A stretch of 64,000 nucleotides of DNA from Shinisaurus crocodilurus (taxonomy: Eukaryota; Chordata; Lepidosauria; Squamata; Shinisauridae). The translations under genes and the position numbers were made by a program. The notes beneath the pieces were generated by a model, which saw only the letters and a list, made by a program, of their open reading frames with translations, ran no database searches and was not told where the DNA came from. Every line of letters starts with the position of its first letter. Positions within the stretch are counted from its first letter, which is position 1. Below, piece after piece: positions 1-10,230 of this stretch. The DNA is taken from NCBI GenBank assembly GCA_021292165.1, contig CM037876.1, forward strand, positions 108,462,324-108,526,323. The letters run 5' to 3'.

Positions 1-2980
1 CCCTATCAATTATTTGCTGTCTTGTCTCCATTTTTTCCAGCCAATCCATTAAAGTTATCACCTTTTTCTCTCTAAAAATTCGTTCTAAATGTCTAACATT
101 CTCGGGAAAATCTTCCATAACCACCACTGGAGTAAGCGGGGATATACCTGGTAAAAATATTTCCTTATTTCTACCCCAAATTTCTAACATATTTTTTAAA
201 AAGGGATTTTCTAATCTTTTTGTCATAATATATCCTTGTTTTGTAAATAAGAATTTATCCACCCTATTACCCAATTCAAATGCTTCTATTTCCCACCACA
301 TAAATTCTTTTCTAACAATAATATCCATGATATATCTAAGTTGATTAGCTATATAATACCATTTTAAATTAGGGAGACCAAGTCCCCCTATTTTTTGAGC
401 TTTATACCATCTATTCTTAGTAATCCTTGATTTTTTCCCCCCATTACAATAGCTATTTAACATTACTTGCCACTCTTTAATTTCTTTCTCTGATATCTTA
501 TATGGTATCATTCTAAATAAAAAATTAAACTTCGGTAAAATCTTCATTTTAATCAAAGCTATCCTACCAAACCACGATAATCCCAATTTTTTATAATCCT
601 CTATTTGATTTTTAACTTCATCTTTTAGTTTTTTAAAATTACATTCCCCTATTTTATCCAAATCTTTTAATATATCAATACCTAAATATTTAATTATATT
701 TTTTATCTTTATATCCACTCCCCTTTGTTTAAATCCCCTTTCCTCCAGTTTACTATAATTAAATGTCATTATCTCCGATTTATCCCAATTAACTTTTAAC
801 CCTGTTACTTCTCTAAATTCATCTAAATGTTTCTCTATCCAATCCCAATTTTCTATAGGCCGTTCTAATGTTAACAAGATATCATCTGCAAAAAGGTTTA
901 TCTTACATTTGGTCTCTATTCCTATCCCCAATAATTTCTTCTCCTGTCTTATCGAATTCGCTAACAATTCCATAACTAACACAAATAATACTGGGGAAAG
1001 GGGACAACCCTGTCTAGTTCCCCGGCCTAGGCTAATAGTTTCTGTTATTCCATCGTTTACAATTACCGACGTGACATTATGAGTATATAATTGGTTAGTA
1101 ATACCTATAAATTTTTCTCCAAACCCCATAGTTTTTATTAACATCTTTAATGCAGGCCATTCCACACAATCAAAGGCTTTAAAAATATCCAATGCAAGAA
1201 CCCCCGCTTTCAAATTATTTTTCTTTATTAAATAAATTATATTCAGAACCCTTCTTGTTAAATCTGCCATTTGTCTTCCTTGAATAAACCCACATTGATC
1301 TATCCCTATATACTTATTTAGAAAACTATTCATTCTTCTAGCTAAAATTGCTGTCAATAGTTTAGCATCTTGATTAATTAATGATATTGGTCTATAAGAA
1401 CCTGGTTCTGCTAAATCCTTCCTTGGTTTCGGGATTAAAATGGTCAAGGACTGTTTCCATGACGGGGTGATCTCTCCCCCCTGTAAAATATCATTAAACA
1501 ACCGTTTTAACTTCGGAATTAACATTTTTTTAAAGACTTTATAATATTCCGCCCCCAGACCATCCAGTCCTGGCGTTTTCCCCTGTTTTAATTTATTTAT
1601 AGCACTTTCTATTTCAATTTCTGTGAATGGTTGCTCCATTTTCTCTCTATCTTCATCCTGGATTTTTATTTTTAAATTTTTCTCGATATATCTTCTACTC
1701 TCAGCTTCCGACCATTTTCCTGCCTTATATAACTCTGTGTAATATTCATGAAAAATTTTCAATTTATCCTTTACTAGATTATATTCTTTACCCCTCTTAT
1801 CTTTAATCACCCCCACTAAGCTTTTTTCTTTTTTTTTTTGTGCTAATCTAGCCAACATTTTAGAGTTTTTATTACTATTCTCAAAATACTCCCTTTTTGT
1901 GTAAATCAAATTCCTTTGTACCCTGTCCAGTTCTTTATTCTCCAATTCTTTCCTTTTACCCTGTAATTCTGCAAAAATCTTTTTATCCCTCTTCTCTAAA
2001 TACTTCTTTTCCAAATCCCTAATCTCCCCCTCTAGCTTTTGATAAAAAACTTCTTGTTGTTTCCTCAAATTTATTGCCTCTCTCAATCCTATTCCTCTCA
2101 TTACACTCTTCATTGTATCCCATATTATCACTTCAGTACATTCTTCTGTTTGATTAAATTCCCAAATTTCCCTCAATTCCTTCTCTATTTTCTCTGTTAA
2201 ATGTTTATAACGAAAAATATTACAATTCAATCTCCATCTTTTCGCTTCTCTATAATCCTTATGTATCTTCAAATCCATGTTAACCAAAGCATGATCTGTA
2301 ACTTTTATCACTCCTATCTCTGTGCCCAGGACCCTTGAAAACAGTGTCCTGGACACAAAAATAAAATCTATCCTAGAATAATTCTTATTTGCTGATGAGT
2401 AAAATGTATATCTTTCCTCATTCCCCTTGACCCCTCTCCAAACATCTAGCAACCCTTCCTTACTAATTAACTTATTCAAGATCGTTAGATTATTTCTCTG
2501 ATCTTCTCTCGTCGGATTGGATTTGTCTTTTCTTCTATCCAATACCATGTTAAAGTCCCCAGCCATAATAACCCTTTGATTTTGAAAATTACCCATTTCT
2601 TTAAACACATGTTGATAAAATTCTCCTTGATTTTGATTGGGAGCATAAACATTAACAATAACATATTCTTCCCCTCCCAAGGTCCCATACATTATAATAT
2701 ATCTACCTGTATCATCCTTTTTCACCTTTAGAACATTAAAACCACAATTCTTTGAAATTATAATTGCTACTCCTCGCGATTTAGATGATCCACATGCTAT
2801 CTCATATATTCTAGACCACCTCAATTTCAATTCATTGACTCCTTTCCTTGCCTGGTGCGTTTCTTGCAAGAATATAATATCTGCCTTATCCTTTTTAAGA
2901 AGTGCTTCTATTCGCCTTCTCTTAGTAACTGACCCTAGCCCCTTAACATTTAAAGTTGAAATTCTTAACTTATAATCCAT
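1..2980 (-). CDS. L1 ORF2: AP-like endonuclease and reverse transcriptase (C-terminus beyond window)
   Basis: This encodes the L1 replicase that nicks target DNA and reverse-transcribes L1 RNA at the nick. Reading the - strand from the ATG at 2980, every codon down to the window edge is open (993 codons checked). The endonuclease motifs are present: LNVKGL (residues 10-15), QETH (39-42), a Y-x-PN segment near 110-117 and GDFN (141-144). RT motifs follow: PGLDGLGAEYYK near 468, SYRPISLI near 526, GFIQGRQ near 562, LDIFKAFD near 595, GCPLSP near 660 and the catalytic FADD near 697. Vertebrate L1 ORF2 is usually about 1,275 residues, so roughly 280 residues, including the Cys-rich end, should lie to the left. 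The upstream ORF1 stop is 264 bp away. Intact motifs suggest possible activity, but this is inference. Confidence 0.93.
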   Translation of the reverse strand, partial: MDYKLRISTLNVKGLGSVTKRRRIEALLKKDKADIIFLQETHQARKGVNELKLRWSRIYEIACGSSKSRGVAIIISKNCGFNVLKVKKDDTGRYIIMYGTLGGEEYVIVNVYAPNQNQGEFYQHVFKEMGNFQNQRVIMAGDFNMVLDRRKDKSNPTREDQRNNLTILNKLISKEGLLDVWRGVKGNEERYTFYSSANKNYSRIDFIFVSRTLFSRVLGTEIGVIKVTDHALVNMDLKIHKDYREAKRWRLNCNIFRYKHLTEKIEKELREIWEFNQTEECTEVIIWDTMKSVMRGIGLREAINLRKQQEVFYQKLEGEIRDLEKKYLEKRDKKIFAELQGKRKELENKELDRVQRNLIYTKREYFENSNKNSKMLARLAQKKKEKSLVGVIKDKRGKEYNLVKDKLKIFHEYYTELYKAGKWSEAESRRYIEKNLKIKIQDEDREKMEQPFTEIEIESAINKLKQGKTPGLDGLGAEYYKVFKKMLIPKLKRLFNDILQGGEITPSWKQSLTILIPKPRKDLAEPGSYRPISLINQDAKLLTAILARRMNSFLNKYIGIDQCGFIQGRQMADLTRRVLNIIYLIKKNNLKAGVLALDIFKAFDCVEWPALKMLIKTMGFGEKFIGITNQLYTHNVTSVIVNDGITETISLGRGTRQGCPLSPVLFVLVMELLANSIRQEKKLLGIGIETKCKINLFADDILLTLERPIENWDWIEKHLDEFREVTGLKVNWDKSEIMTFNYSKLEERGFKQRGVDIKIKNIIKYLGIDILKDLDKIGECNFKKLKDEVKNQIEDYKKLGLSWFGRIALIKMKILPKFNFLFRMIPYKISEKEIKEWQVMLNSYCNGGKKSRITKNRWYKAQKIGGLGLPNLKWYYIANQLRYIMDIIVRKEFMWWEIEAFELGNRVDKFLFTKQGYIMTKRLENPFLKNMLEIWGRNKEIFLPGISPLTPVVVMEDFPENVRHLERIFREKKVITLMDWLEKMETRQQIIDR

Positions 2981-3244
2981 CTATTAACAACATTTTTTCT
3001 TTTTTGGTCCCCAAAAGTGAAAATAATACACAATAACATACCCCTTAACCCACCCCCACATTCATCTAAACTATCCCCCCTGCTTAGCCAGGGCAACTTG
3101 CCCCACCCTAAACCTACCCACCTATCCCAGGGGGGGGGGAAAGGACCCATCACCAGCCCGAACAGCAGCCCCTCATTCCCTCCCGGATAACTTCTTTATA
3201 AAACATTTTCTATTTCTTTTTTCTTCTCGTGTTGAAACGACCTC

Positions 3245-4225
3245 TTATACAATTCCTCCACTGGCTCCTTCTTCTTCCAGTTGACCCATCGATTCTGGAC
3301 CCTCCGCATCATCATGAAGCCCCAACTCTCCCAGCAGGCCCATGCCTTGATCACATGATGAAATCTTGTATCTCTTACTGTTCCACACAAAAGTAAGAAA
3401 AACTGGGTAACCCCAATTGTATTGTAATCCCTTTCTGATCAAGACTGCTGTACACGGTTTAACACTTCGCCTCCACTTTATTGTTTGCTGACAAAGATCA
3501 TTGTAGATTTGCAAAGTAGCCCCCTTGAAAGCTACTTGACCTTTCTTTCTAATCTCTTTCATGAAGACATCCTTCTTGTATAAATTTGCAAATTTCAGTA
3601 CAACATCTCTGGATGTCATACCACGCCTTAATGCTCCCACTCTATGCACAATCTCAATGTCCATATCATCCCAAAAAATTGTTTCTCCAGAGACAGCTTC
3701 ATTCATCCATTCCAAAATACTGCCTCTTAACTTATATCCAGTCTCCCCCATCTCCATGGGGAAGCCTCTGATCCGAATGTTGGAACGACGTTGCCTGTCT
3801 TGCATGTTAATCATCTGTATTTCAATCTCATTAAATTTCATTTCATACTTTTCAAAACTTTTTTCATCCTTCACCTGGAGTTTTTCCACCTTATCCACTC
3901 TAGCTTGCAGCTCTTTAACTTGAACCCCTAATTGATCTATGGAATTTCGCATTTGCTTCATATCCTCTTGATGCAGATTTTGAAATTTCTCAATTGCTTC
4001 TATTTGTTTCTGCTGGCCTGCTTCCATAGAGCTTTGAAACTGTGATAGAATTTTCTCCCAATCTGGTGCTGCCCCTTTGCTTGGCACCAGCAGGGAATTT
4101 GCCAGCTGAATCCGCCATTTTTCCGCCCTTCCCCCTCGCTGTCTCGAAACTTTCACTACCTCGTGGCTTCTTATCAGGACCCTGTTGCACAGTTTGATAA
4201 AAACATTCACTATCTTTAGTGTCAA
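3245..4225 (-). CDS. L1 ORF1 RNA-binding protein (326 aa), N-terminus possibly frameshifted
   Basis: This is the L1 ribonucleoprotein chaperone. Residues about 55-145 form a heptad-rich coiled coil (Q/K/E-rich with spaced L/I/M). An RRM-like segment begins with RRSNIRIRGFP at 147-156, and the basic C-terminal domain covers about 225-290 with WRRSVKP and YPVFLTF segments. The first 50 residues do not look like an L1 ORF1 N-terminus. An overlapping frame (4328 down to 3990) contains a basic, Ser/Lys-rich stretch with KMADSAGKFPAGAK that does. A one-base indel near 4060-4080 would explain this, leaving the N-terminal region in another frame. The start at 4225 is therefore the ATG of the surviving frame, not necessarily the ancestral start. 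Confidence 0.85.
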   Translation of the reverse strand: MTLKIVNVFIKLCNRVLIRSHEVVKVSRQRGGRAEKWRIQLANSLLVPSKGAAPDWEKILSQFQSSMEAGQQKQIEAIEKFQNLHQEDMKQMRNSIDQLGVQVKELQARVDKVEKLQVKDEKSFEKYEMKFNEIEIQMINMQDRQRRSNIRIRGFPMEMGETGYKLRGSILEWMNEAVSGETIFWDDMDIEIVHRVGALRRGMTSRDVVLKFANLYKKDVFMKEIRKKGQVAFKGATLQIYNDLCQQTIKWRRSVKPCTAVLIRKGLQYNWGYPVFLTFVWNSKRYKISSCDQGMGLLGELGLHDDAEGPESMGQLEEEGASGGIV

Positions 4226-4527
4226 GGATCCTAATTAGCCTTTTCAAACTGTTATCCGAGGGATGCGCCCGATCGCGTTTCCAAAGAGGGGGTAGGGACT
4301 TTTTCACCCGTCTGGAGCTCATAAACAATCAGGAGCGAAGCACATCAAAAGAAAGCTATTCTTGTTATTTCTTAATTAGCTTATATCTGCATACTTTCCA
4401 GAAAGCAAACAGCAAAGGAATTTAAACTCACGCTTTGTCTCTCCTGTGTATTTGCAGATGTTTTCAAATCATTCCGGGAGCTCGGCAGAAAAGCTACTGC
4501 TCCATAGCCAGCGCAGGCTCCTCCCCC

Positions 4528-4602
4528 CTTTATTACATTTCTATACCGTCCAATAGTCGAAGCTCTCTGGACGGTTCACAACTATTAAAACCACAAAATA
4601 CC
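4528..4602 (-). repeat. LINE 3'-end fragment (same family as 11190-13350)
   Basis: The run beginning TTTATTACATTTCTATACC and continuing through GAAGCTCTCTGG is a diverged copy of the 3' UTR unit that recurs in tandem at 11190-12980. It abuts the L1 5' end. Confidence 0.6.
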
Positions 4603-6039
4603 ACAATAGTTTATGAAATTAGCTCCCTTCCCCCAACCCTGCTTCTTCCCCCATTGGCTTTTTGACCCCTGCATGACTAATAATTTCATAGAAATTGCAT
4701 ATGATGTTATTCCCATCTAATGCTGCAATGATGGGGGAAAGCCACTTTTAAAGACCCCAGAGCCGTCCCAAGGTGTAAATATAGACTCTTAATGGCTCCA
4801 CAGCCCACAGTACAATCTTTCCCTGTTTGTCCTTTTTCTTCCTGCCAGTATCTGACCGCTCCTCTTGCCCCAATCCTGCTTTCTCCACTCCTACCTTCAG
4901 CTCCATGCTTCCACCAGCCAACATTTCCTCTTTCAGTATATTTCTGTTTTGAGCCTTTGTACTGCCTGCTCTTGAGCCACAGAGGCCCTCAGCCAGCCTT
5001 CCTGGCTGCCTGCTCAGCACTCCTTGCTAAAGTAGTAATAGTCAGAATGGATAATAGTCAACAAACTGAAGCAAAATCCAAATAAAATGAAGATATGGTT
5101 GATAGGCAGTGCAGATCATCAGGAAAGTGGTATTCAGTTTGTTCTGGACAGGATCACAATCTCCATAAAAGACCATGTTTGCCATGGGGGTGCTGTTAGA
5201 TCATTGCATCTGTGGCATGATGTGCTTTCCAGCACGCACACGCACACGCACGCACACACCAGCTAGAGAGATAGCCTGGTCACTGTTATGCACAGGAACA
5301 AGGGCAGGGGGCAGAAAATGAAAAAAAAAATGTTTGAGAATTCTAATTTGCCCAACACATTTCAGTATGTTGCCTTCTTTTGTTTTTGTTCCATTTGCTT
5401 TGACTGCATTATTTGAGCGAAGGACCAAAATAGAAAAGAAAGGGCAGAAATATCCCTGTAGAAGGCGACATATTGAAACAGGTTGGGCAATTGTAATTTT
5501 CAATTCCTTTCTGAAAATATAGTAGCTAGACTATTGACTGGGACAGGTCAGTACATATCATGAAAGTTTTCAAAGTCCATTTCCAAGCAGAATTAAGGGC
5601 TGGGTTTAACCCCTGAAGCCCTATGTGGGTGTATGTAATTTTCTCCCAATGGACCTACCAGGTAGTTAAGATGGTCACTGGAGCTCCTTCTTTGTCGGCT
5701 CCTGCTATCAACTGTTAAGTGTGTCAACTGGAGAAAGGGCCTTTTCTATGGTGGTTCCCAGCACTGGCCCAAAATATTTTGCTGCCTGAGGCAGAGGACA
5801 AGATTGAGTTCTTTCATTCCATACACAGAAGCTGCCCAGACAAGCAGATGAATATCACTTCAGCACTGGTAATGGCACAGTGTCCTCCACTGCACCTGCT
5901 TAGGGGGTGTAGAGCAGGTTGTGCGGCACACACAGCTCTATCCTCTAACACCTTTCCTCTGTTCTCTGCTCTCAGGCAACTGCCTCAATCTACCTAATCT
6001 CAGGGCAGGCCCTGCACCCCAACTTCAGAATGGTTTCCG
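4603..6039. other. No gene recognised; intergenic or intronic sequence
   Basis: No exon-like coding segment with splice sites and recognisable domain was found. The stretch includes a pyrimidine-rich part (4800-4960), a CA/CG-rich simple repeat (about 5234-5262), and near 5715-5760 a short piece resembling the C-terminal end of a LINE ORF. It was searched for the missing fibronectin type II and EGF exons of HGFAC without success. Confidence 0.5.
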
Positions 6040-6243
6040 GAAATGTTCACCCAGCATCTAACTTGATGAGTTCGGACAAGCAATCCTATGTCCTTAATAT
6101 ACAGGCAGGCTGCCGCCACTGCCCCAATATTGAGATAACTTGGTTCATATACAGTAATACCTTGGATTGCAAGCATAATTCGTTCCGGACACGTGCTTGT
6201 AATCCAAAGCACTTGTATATCAAAGCGAAATTCCCCATAAGAA
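6040..6243. repeat. 204-bp segment duplicated at 7069-7272 (copy 1)
   Basis: The segment matches 7069-7272 over an equal 204-bp length with only about six differences. It comprises about 112 bp of flank plus the first 92 bp of the TA-flanked MITE that starts at 6152. Copy 1 continues into a complete MITE, so it is the likely source. Confidence 0.85.
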
Positions 6244-6433
6244 ATTTGTACACATATTTTTAATTTAAGCTGCAATAAAGAATGATAGTGTAAAGTCTTC
6301 ATTTTTCTTGACCGTACTACAGTACTTGTATTGCAAGCCGTCGCTTGTTTATCAAGTCAAAATTTATCAAAAAAAATTGCTTGTCTTGCAAAACGCTCTC
6401 AGACCAAGTTACTTGCAATCCAAGGTATTACTG
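6152..6433. mobile_element. TA-flanked MITE, Tc1/mariner-pogo type (complete, 282 bp)
   Basis: The terminal inverted repeats are CAGTAATACCTTGGATTGCA at the left and its reverse complement at the right, and TA dinucleotides flank both ends (6150-6151 and 6434-6435). The TA target duplication and CAGT ends fit non-autonomous Tc1/mariner superfamily elements, most likely pogo/Tigger-like. It has no coding capacity. Other copies are at 7181-7272 (left end only) and 23613-23864. Confidence 0.85.
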
Positions 6434-6814
6434 TATTTTGGATTTGCCCAACAGAGAAAGGAGGTGGGGAAACACACTGCTCCAAAAGAACACATGCAGA
6501 AACAATGACAACCACAATCACAGCCTCTGTGGCAACACTGCTGGTGCTCATCAATCATGGGCTGGCACAATCAGCCAGCCACAAAAGGAGGCAATCCACT
6601 CGCAGCAACAGGGAAACACTCCCATAACAGCTTCTCACTTGAGATACAATAGCAAGCAGACATGACAATACCGCAGTGCCCTCCACTGCATGAGCTGCTG
6701 TGGCACAGGTAGGAAGAACTCAGCAGCTGGGAATAACTAGACACCCCTGCACACAGGTGTTCAAATTTGAGGGGAGAAATTAAAGCACACTTAGGGTGCA
6801 ATTCTATTACCACA

Positions 6815-7395
6815 ACATGCTGTCTAGATGGCCATAGGATAATTGGAAAAGTGCCCTGAGGTCAGAGCTGGGACTCCAAATTTGGAGTGCCCTTGGCCCT
6901 CCCTCTGCCCTCACAGCCAGCCTGGTTCTTTCTGCGCCGGCTGTGGTTCCGAGGTGGGTGTTCTGGGGGGCAGGGTGGGGAGGAGTGAGGCTCCGCCAGG
7001 ATACAATGTGTCCCAGTGGAACCTCAGCCTGTCCTCCTCGTGGGAAGGAACAAAAGACTTAGACAGCTGAAATGTTCACCTGGTATCTAACTTGATGAGT
7101 TCGGACAAGCAATCCTATGTCCTTAATATACAGGCAGGCTGCCGCCACTGCCCCCATATTGAGATAACTTGGTTCATATACAGTAATACCTTGGATTGCA
7201 AGCATAATTCGTTCCGGACACGTGCTTGTAATCCAAAGCACTTGTATATCAAAGTGAAATTCCCCATGAGAATCAGCTAAGTATTTTGCATGGCAGGAGG
7301 AACGTGGAGGCGACCTTCACCTCCGCGCTCCTTCCGTCCCCGATTGGATGCCCATAATCCTCCGAGTTGGAAGGGTTATGGGCAGCACATTGCAT
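6815..7395. mobile_element. GC-rich MITE of the 'CAATCCTATGG' family, interrupted by a duplicated segment
   Basis: The ends resemble other copies at 22240, 34775, 39108 and 48000: a left end with GGGTGCAATTCTAT, a GGCCATAGGAT motif, a GC-rich centre, and a right part with GGATGCCCATAATCCTC. The element is interrupted at 7069-7272 by the copied segment described separately. Boundaries are approximate. Confidence 0.6.
7069..7272. repeat. 204-bp duplicated segment (copy 2), inserted in a MITE
   Basis: This copy stops abruptly after the first 92 bp of the TA-flanked MITE (7181-7272) and then returns to the host GC-rich MITE. It therefore looks like a copied fragment and not an independent transposition. 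Confidence 0.85.
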
Positions 7396-7399
7396 TGCA

Positions 7400-8017
7400 C
7401 TGTTAATGTGATTTAAATGTTATATTATGTAGAAGTTTTTATTGGAATACTTGTAAAAATTTAATGACAATAGCATGTACTTCCTTTATATTCTTCAAAA
7501 AATGTAAGGGGAAAAAAACACTGAAAAATAATATTGACACACTCATTAGTTTTAGCAACCCCAAGAATTGTGCATAATATACTGACAACCACTCGTCTAT
7601 TTCAACAGAGTTCAACTCTCTTCCACTAAGGTTGTTGGGGCACCTTCTTCAGTTTTCCAGTCACTACTTATATTGGTACCATTTCACAATGAGACATACA
7701 TGTATTTTAATGACATATATATGTATTGTCTCACATAATTGCCAAGGATAATCACCTTAAAACATTAATTACAGCTTTAAAATTGCCAAGCTTGCCTAAT
7801 ATTGTATTTGACATTTTTCCTCTGAAAATCTGTATGCCAGCAAATGCTATTGGCATTGGCATTCTGCTAGAGATAGCTTACACTGGTGTAGTGTAATTTA
7901 CATTAGTGCTAGTGCCAGATAGGCTACTGCCCACTGTATAGATGTTTTAGGTCACCTTTGTCCATCTTGTTTAATGAATGTATGATTACACATCAGATAC
8001 TGAAGTCATGGAACAAA
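7400..8017. other. No gene recognised; AT-rich sequence
   Basis: AT-rich sequence without recognisable coding potential or clear repeat boundaries. Confidence 0.5.
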
Positions 8018-8103
8018 AATAGTATTTTTTTAAAATAGCAAATATAGTATTTTTTTTTAAAATAGCAAATATAGTATTTTTTTAAAATAGCAAAAATAGC
8101 AAA
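8018..8103. repeat. AT-rich minisatellite, about 25-bp unit, three copies
   Basis: Units of the form AAAATAGCAAATATAGTATT followed by a T run repeat about three times, the last degenerating into AAAATAGC repeats. Confidence 0.8.
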
Positions 8104-8189
8104 AATTGTGTTAATGATTAAACCAGAAAAGGACCTTATCTCACCAAATTCATACTGATCAATTTGACTTTTAAATCACAACTATAACA

Positions 8190-8480
8190 TTTTTGTGGTA
8201 ATATTAGTGTCAAGACTAAACAAGATAATTGGTCACTATAGTAATATTGTTCAAAGTGGTTATATTTATAATAGAGACATTGTGCATAGTAGTGGAATAG
8301 CTCTCTCACTTATTCATTATTGTAGTGTCTCTAAATTAGAAACAGGTTTTTTTCCTTGTTTTTTCCCTAGATGCTTAAAAAGCCTTTGATAGACTTGAAT
8401 GGCAATTTTTATCTCTACCTTCCAAAATTTTAACATAAATGGACTTTTCCTTGATTGCTTAAAAGCTATTTATAACAAGT
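8190..8480 (+). pseudogene. L1 ORF2 relic (reverse transcriptase part)
   Basis: Around 8370-8430 the translation resembles the L1 RT core (A-K-KAFDRLEWQFL). Stop codons and frame changes break it. It is a 5'- and 3'-truncated fossil in the sense orientation relative to HGFAC. Confidence 0.6.
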
Positions 8481-8560
8481 TAGTATATTCAATATAATAT
8501 ACTAATATCTTGAATATATATTATTCAAGATAATATACTGAATATATATGATCGTATAAA

Positions 8561-8930
8561 TGAGCAATTCCATGGCCCCTAGACTGTGTCCTGGGTGCCA
8601 TAGGATGTTGCAGATCTCCTCCTCCATGTCCATAGCCAGAGCTATGGAGATGGAGGAGGAGATCTGATCATGGATCTGCTTGGTCTGCAACTGCAACCTC
8701 GTAAGAGAAGTCAGAGAGGGAGAAAAGGGGGGGTACTGGTTGGGGGAAGGGGAGAGGAGAGGTCAGGTTGCACAGTATCCTATGGCCTCTCCAGTCCCCT
8801 CCCCACCCACTAAAAGGTAAGTCATCTAGACAGGGTCAGAGAGCTGTCTAGCTGCTTTTTGTATTTTAAATGGTGGAACAGAGATGAAAAAGCCTCTGTG
8901 CCTGGAGGTCTATGAGTTGTGCCCTAAGTT
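8561..8930. mobile_element. Diverged GC-rich MITE of the 'CCTATGGCCCCTAGAC' family
   Basis: The left end carries CCATGGCCCCTAGAC and GCCATAGGAT motifs and the right end a GTTGTGCCCTAAG motif, as in the copies at 22240 and 48000. The internal part is diverged and contains a local hairpin around GAGGAGGAGATC. Confidence 0.5.
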
Positions 8931-8949
8931 AATTTATTTTTGGTATTTT

Positions 8950-9400
8950 ATATACCAATAGGAATTAATATCATTTATGGAAAAGAGAATTGTGCATGTT
9001 GGAAATAAGGGTTGCAATCAACTGATTATTTGCATATGTGGTAATTATGCTCAAAGATCCAGGTTTTTGGAGACAAGTGAAGCAAGATATAACAGAATTA
9101 CTGGATATGATTTGAACTTTATCAGAAAAAAATGCTTTAGAACTTTTCCACTCACTGATACCCAAAATCAATGATATCTAATTTGCTGATAGCAGCAGAA
9201 ATAATTATTGCAACAACAAAAATTAGAAAAAGTTATTTCATGTAAAGAGTTAATTAATAAAGCTTGACAAATAGCACAATTAGCAAAACTTAGCAAGATA
9301 GATTGAGACAGCACAATCCAAAATTCTTGAGTGAATGTATTCCATTGATTGAATATTGGAAAGCAAATTATAATGTAGAAATTCACATGTATTCATGCTC
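8950..9400 (+). pseudogene. L1 ORF2 relic (C-terminal part)
   Basis: The translation around 9060-9180 (W/K-QVK-DI-E, then FHSLIPKIND in a shifted frame) is typical of the region after the L1 RT domain. Multiple stops are present. It probably belongs with the relic at 8190-8480, split by AT-rich palindromic sequence and a MITE. Confidence 0.5.
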
Positions 9401-9557
9401 TACTATTTTGTAATTATTCCTGTCATGGCAGTTTTGAGTAACACCGATTTGTTTTATGTATTCTTATAGATTGCTTAATCAATAAGTATATGTAGGATGT
9501 ATTGATATTTTCCTTTCTTTCTTCTTTTCATTAGTTATTTATAATTTTCTATGCAGT

Positions 9558-10230
9558 TTGTGAAGGACCGCCGCCGGTCCTTTGCGTGAGTTCGGAAGTT
9601 AAAGGGTTAACCGGCACGAAGAAAACCCCTTCCATGCAGCTCCCGCAAGACTTAAACTCAGCCGCGATGTATATTGACACTGAAAGCATTGAGACAGCAA
9701 GCCGGGCTTATGTTTATATCACCTTTAATGGAGTGGAATTAATAGACTACTAGGAATTTCACACTGTCAAGAGAAAGAGTCCACATAAAACTTAATTGAG
9801 CGTAGCGCTCCAATACACATACGGTCTGCAGCAGGTTTATATAGAGCAATAGGCACAGAGAAGCAGTAACACCAAAGAACCTAACTTACTATTCTAGTTT
9901 TGCCGATTGTTCTGTCTTGTAGCCGGTCACTGAGCACCGCACCCGGGTTTGTGTGTATGTGTATTGAGCTTCGTCTCTGACCGAAGTCAGGGACCTGATC
10001 CGTGCGGTCCTGCACCGTGCTTCCAACAACCCTTGCTGACAAGATGTTCCTTATTTACCCCCTCCCTCGCCCCTCCCCTTCCTGCATAACAGGTTGGGCT
10101 GGTTCTGCCCAGCGGGGTTGTGGCGCCTTTTTGGTACTTGGGGACACTTTGCCGCTCTTTGAGACTGCGCCCCTCATACCTGTGGATGTTTTGCACTTCC
10201 TTGGGGGTAAATGTAAATGTGCCCTATTGA
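9558..10230 (-). mobile_element. Putative solo LTR (minus orientation)
   Basis: A CG-containing block unlike its AT-rich flanks. On the - strand it has a TATA-like box (CTCTATATAAACC near 9834-9846), an ATTAAA-type signal near 9725-9735, and ends in CCTTCACA at 9558, a plausible LTR 3' end. No matching 5-bp target duplication was found and the 5' boundary is uncertain, so the call rests on composition and promoter-like signals only. Confidence 0.35.

Larger units (their letters stand above)
1..4530 (-). mobile_element. L1 LINE retrotransposon, near full length, 3' end outside window
   Basis: An AT-rich L1 lies in reverse orientation: a GC-richer 5' region (about 4329-4530), ORF1 (4225 down to 3245), a 264-bp spacer, then ORF2 from 2980 past the left edge. 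The order and domains are those of vertebrate L1. The sequence shows no nested insertion and no stop in ORF2, so this is a recent insertion. The 3' UTR, poly(A) tail and target duplication are not visible. The right boundary is approximate and was set where a different LINE tail begins near 4530. Confidence 0.92.

Noticed and set aside
5715..5760. HGFAC upstream exon candidate
   Set aside because: The short open piece resembles a LINE C-terminal end and lacks the Cys pattern of fibronectin type II or EGF modules and proper splice sites.
8018..8103. CRISPR-like array
   Set aside because: The repeats are directly adjacent with no unique spacers, AT-rich, and in a vertebrate genome. It is a minisatellite.
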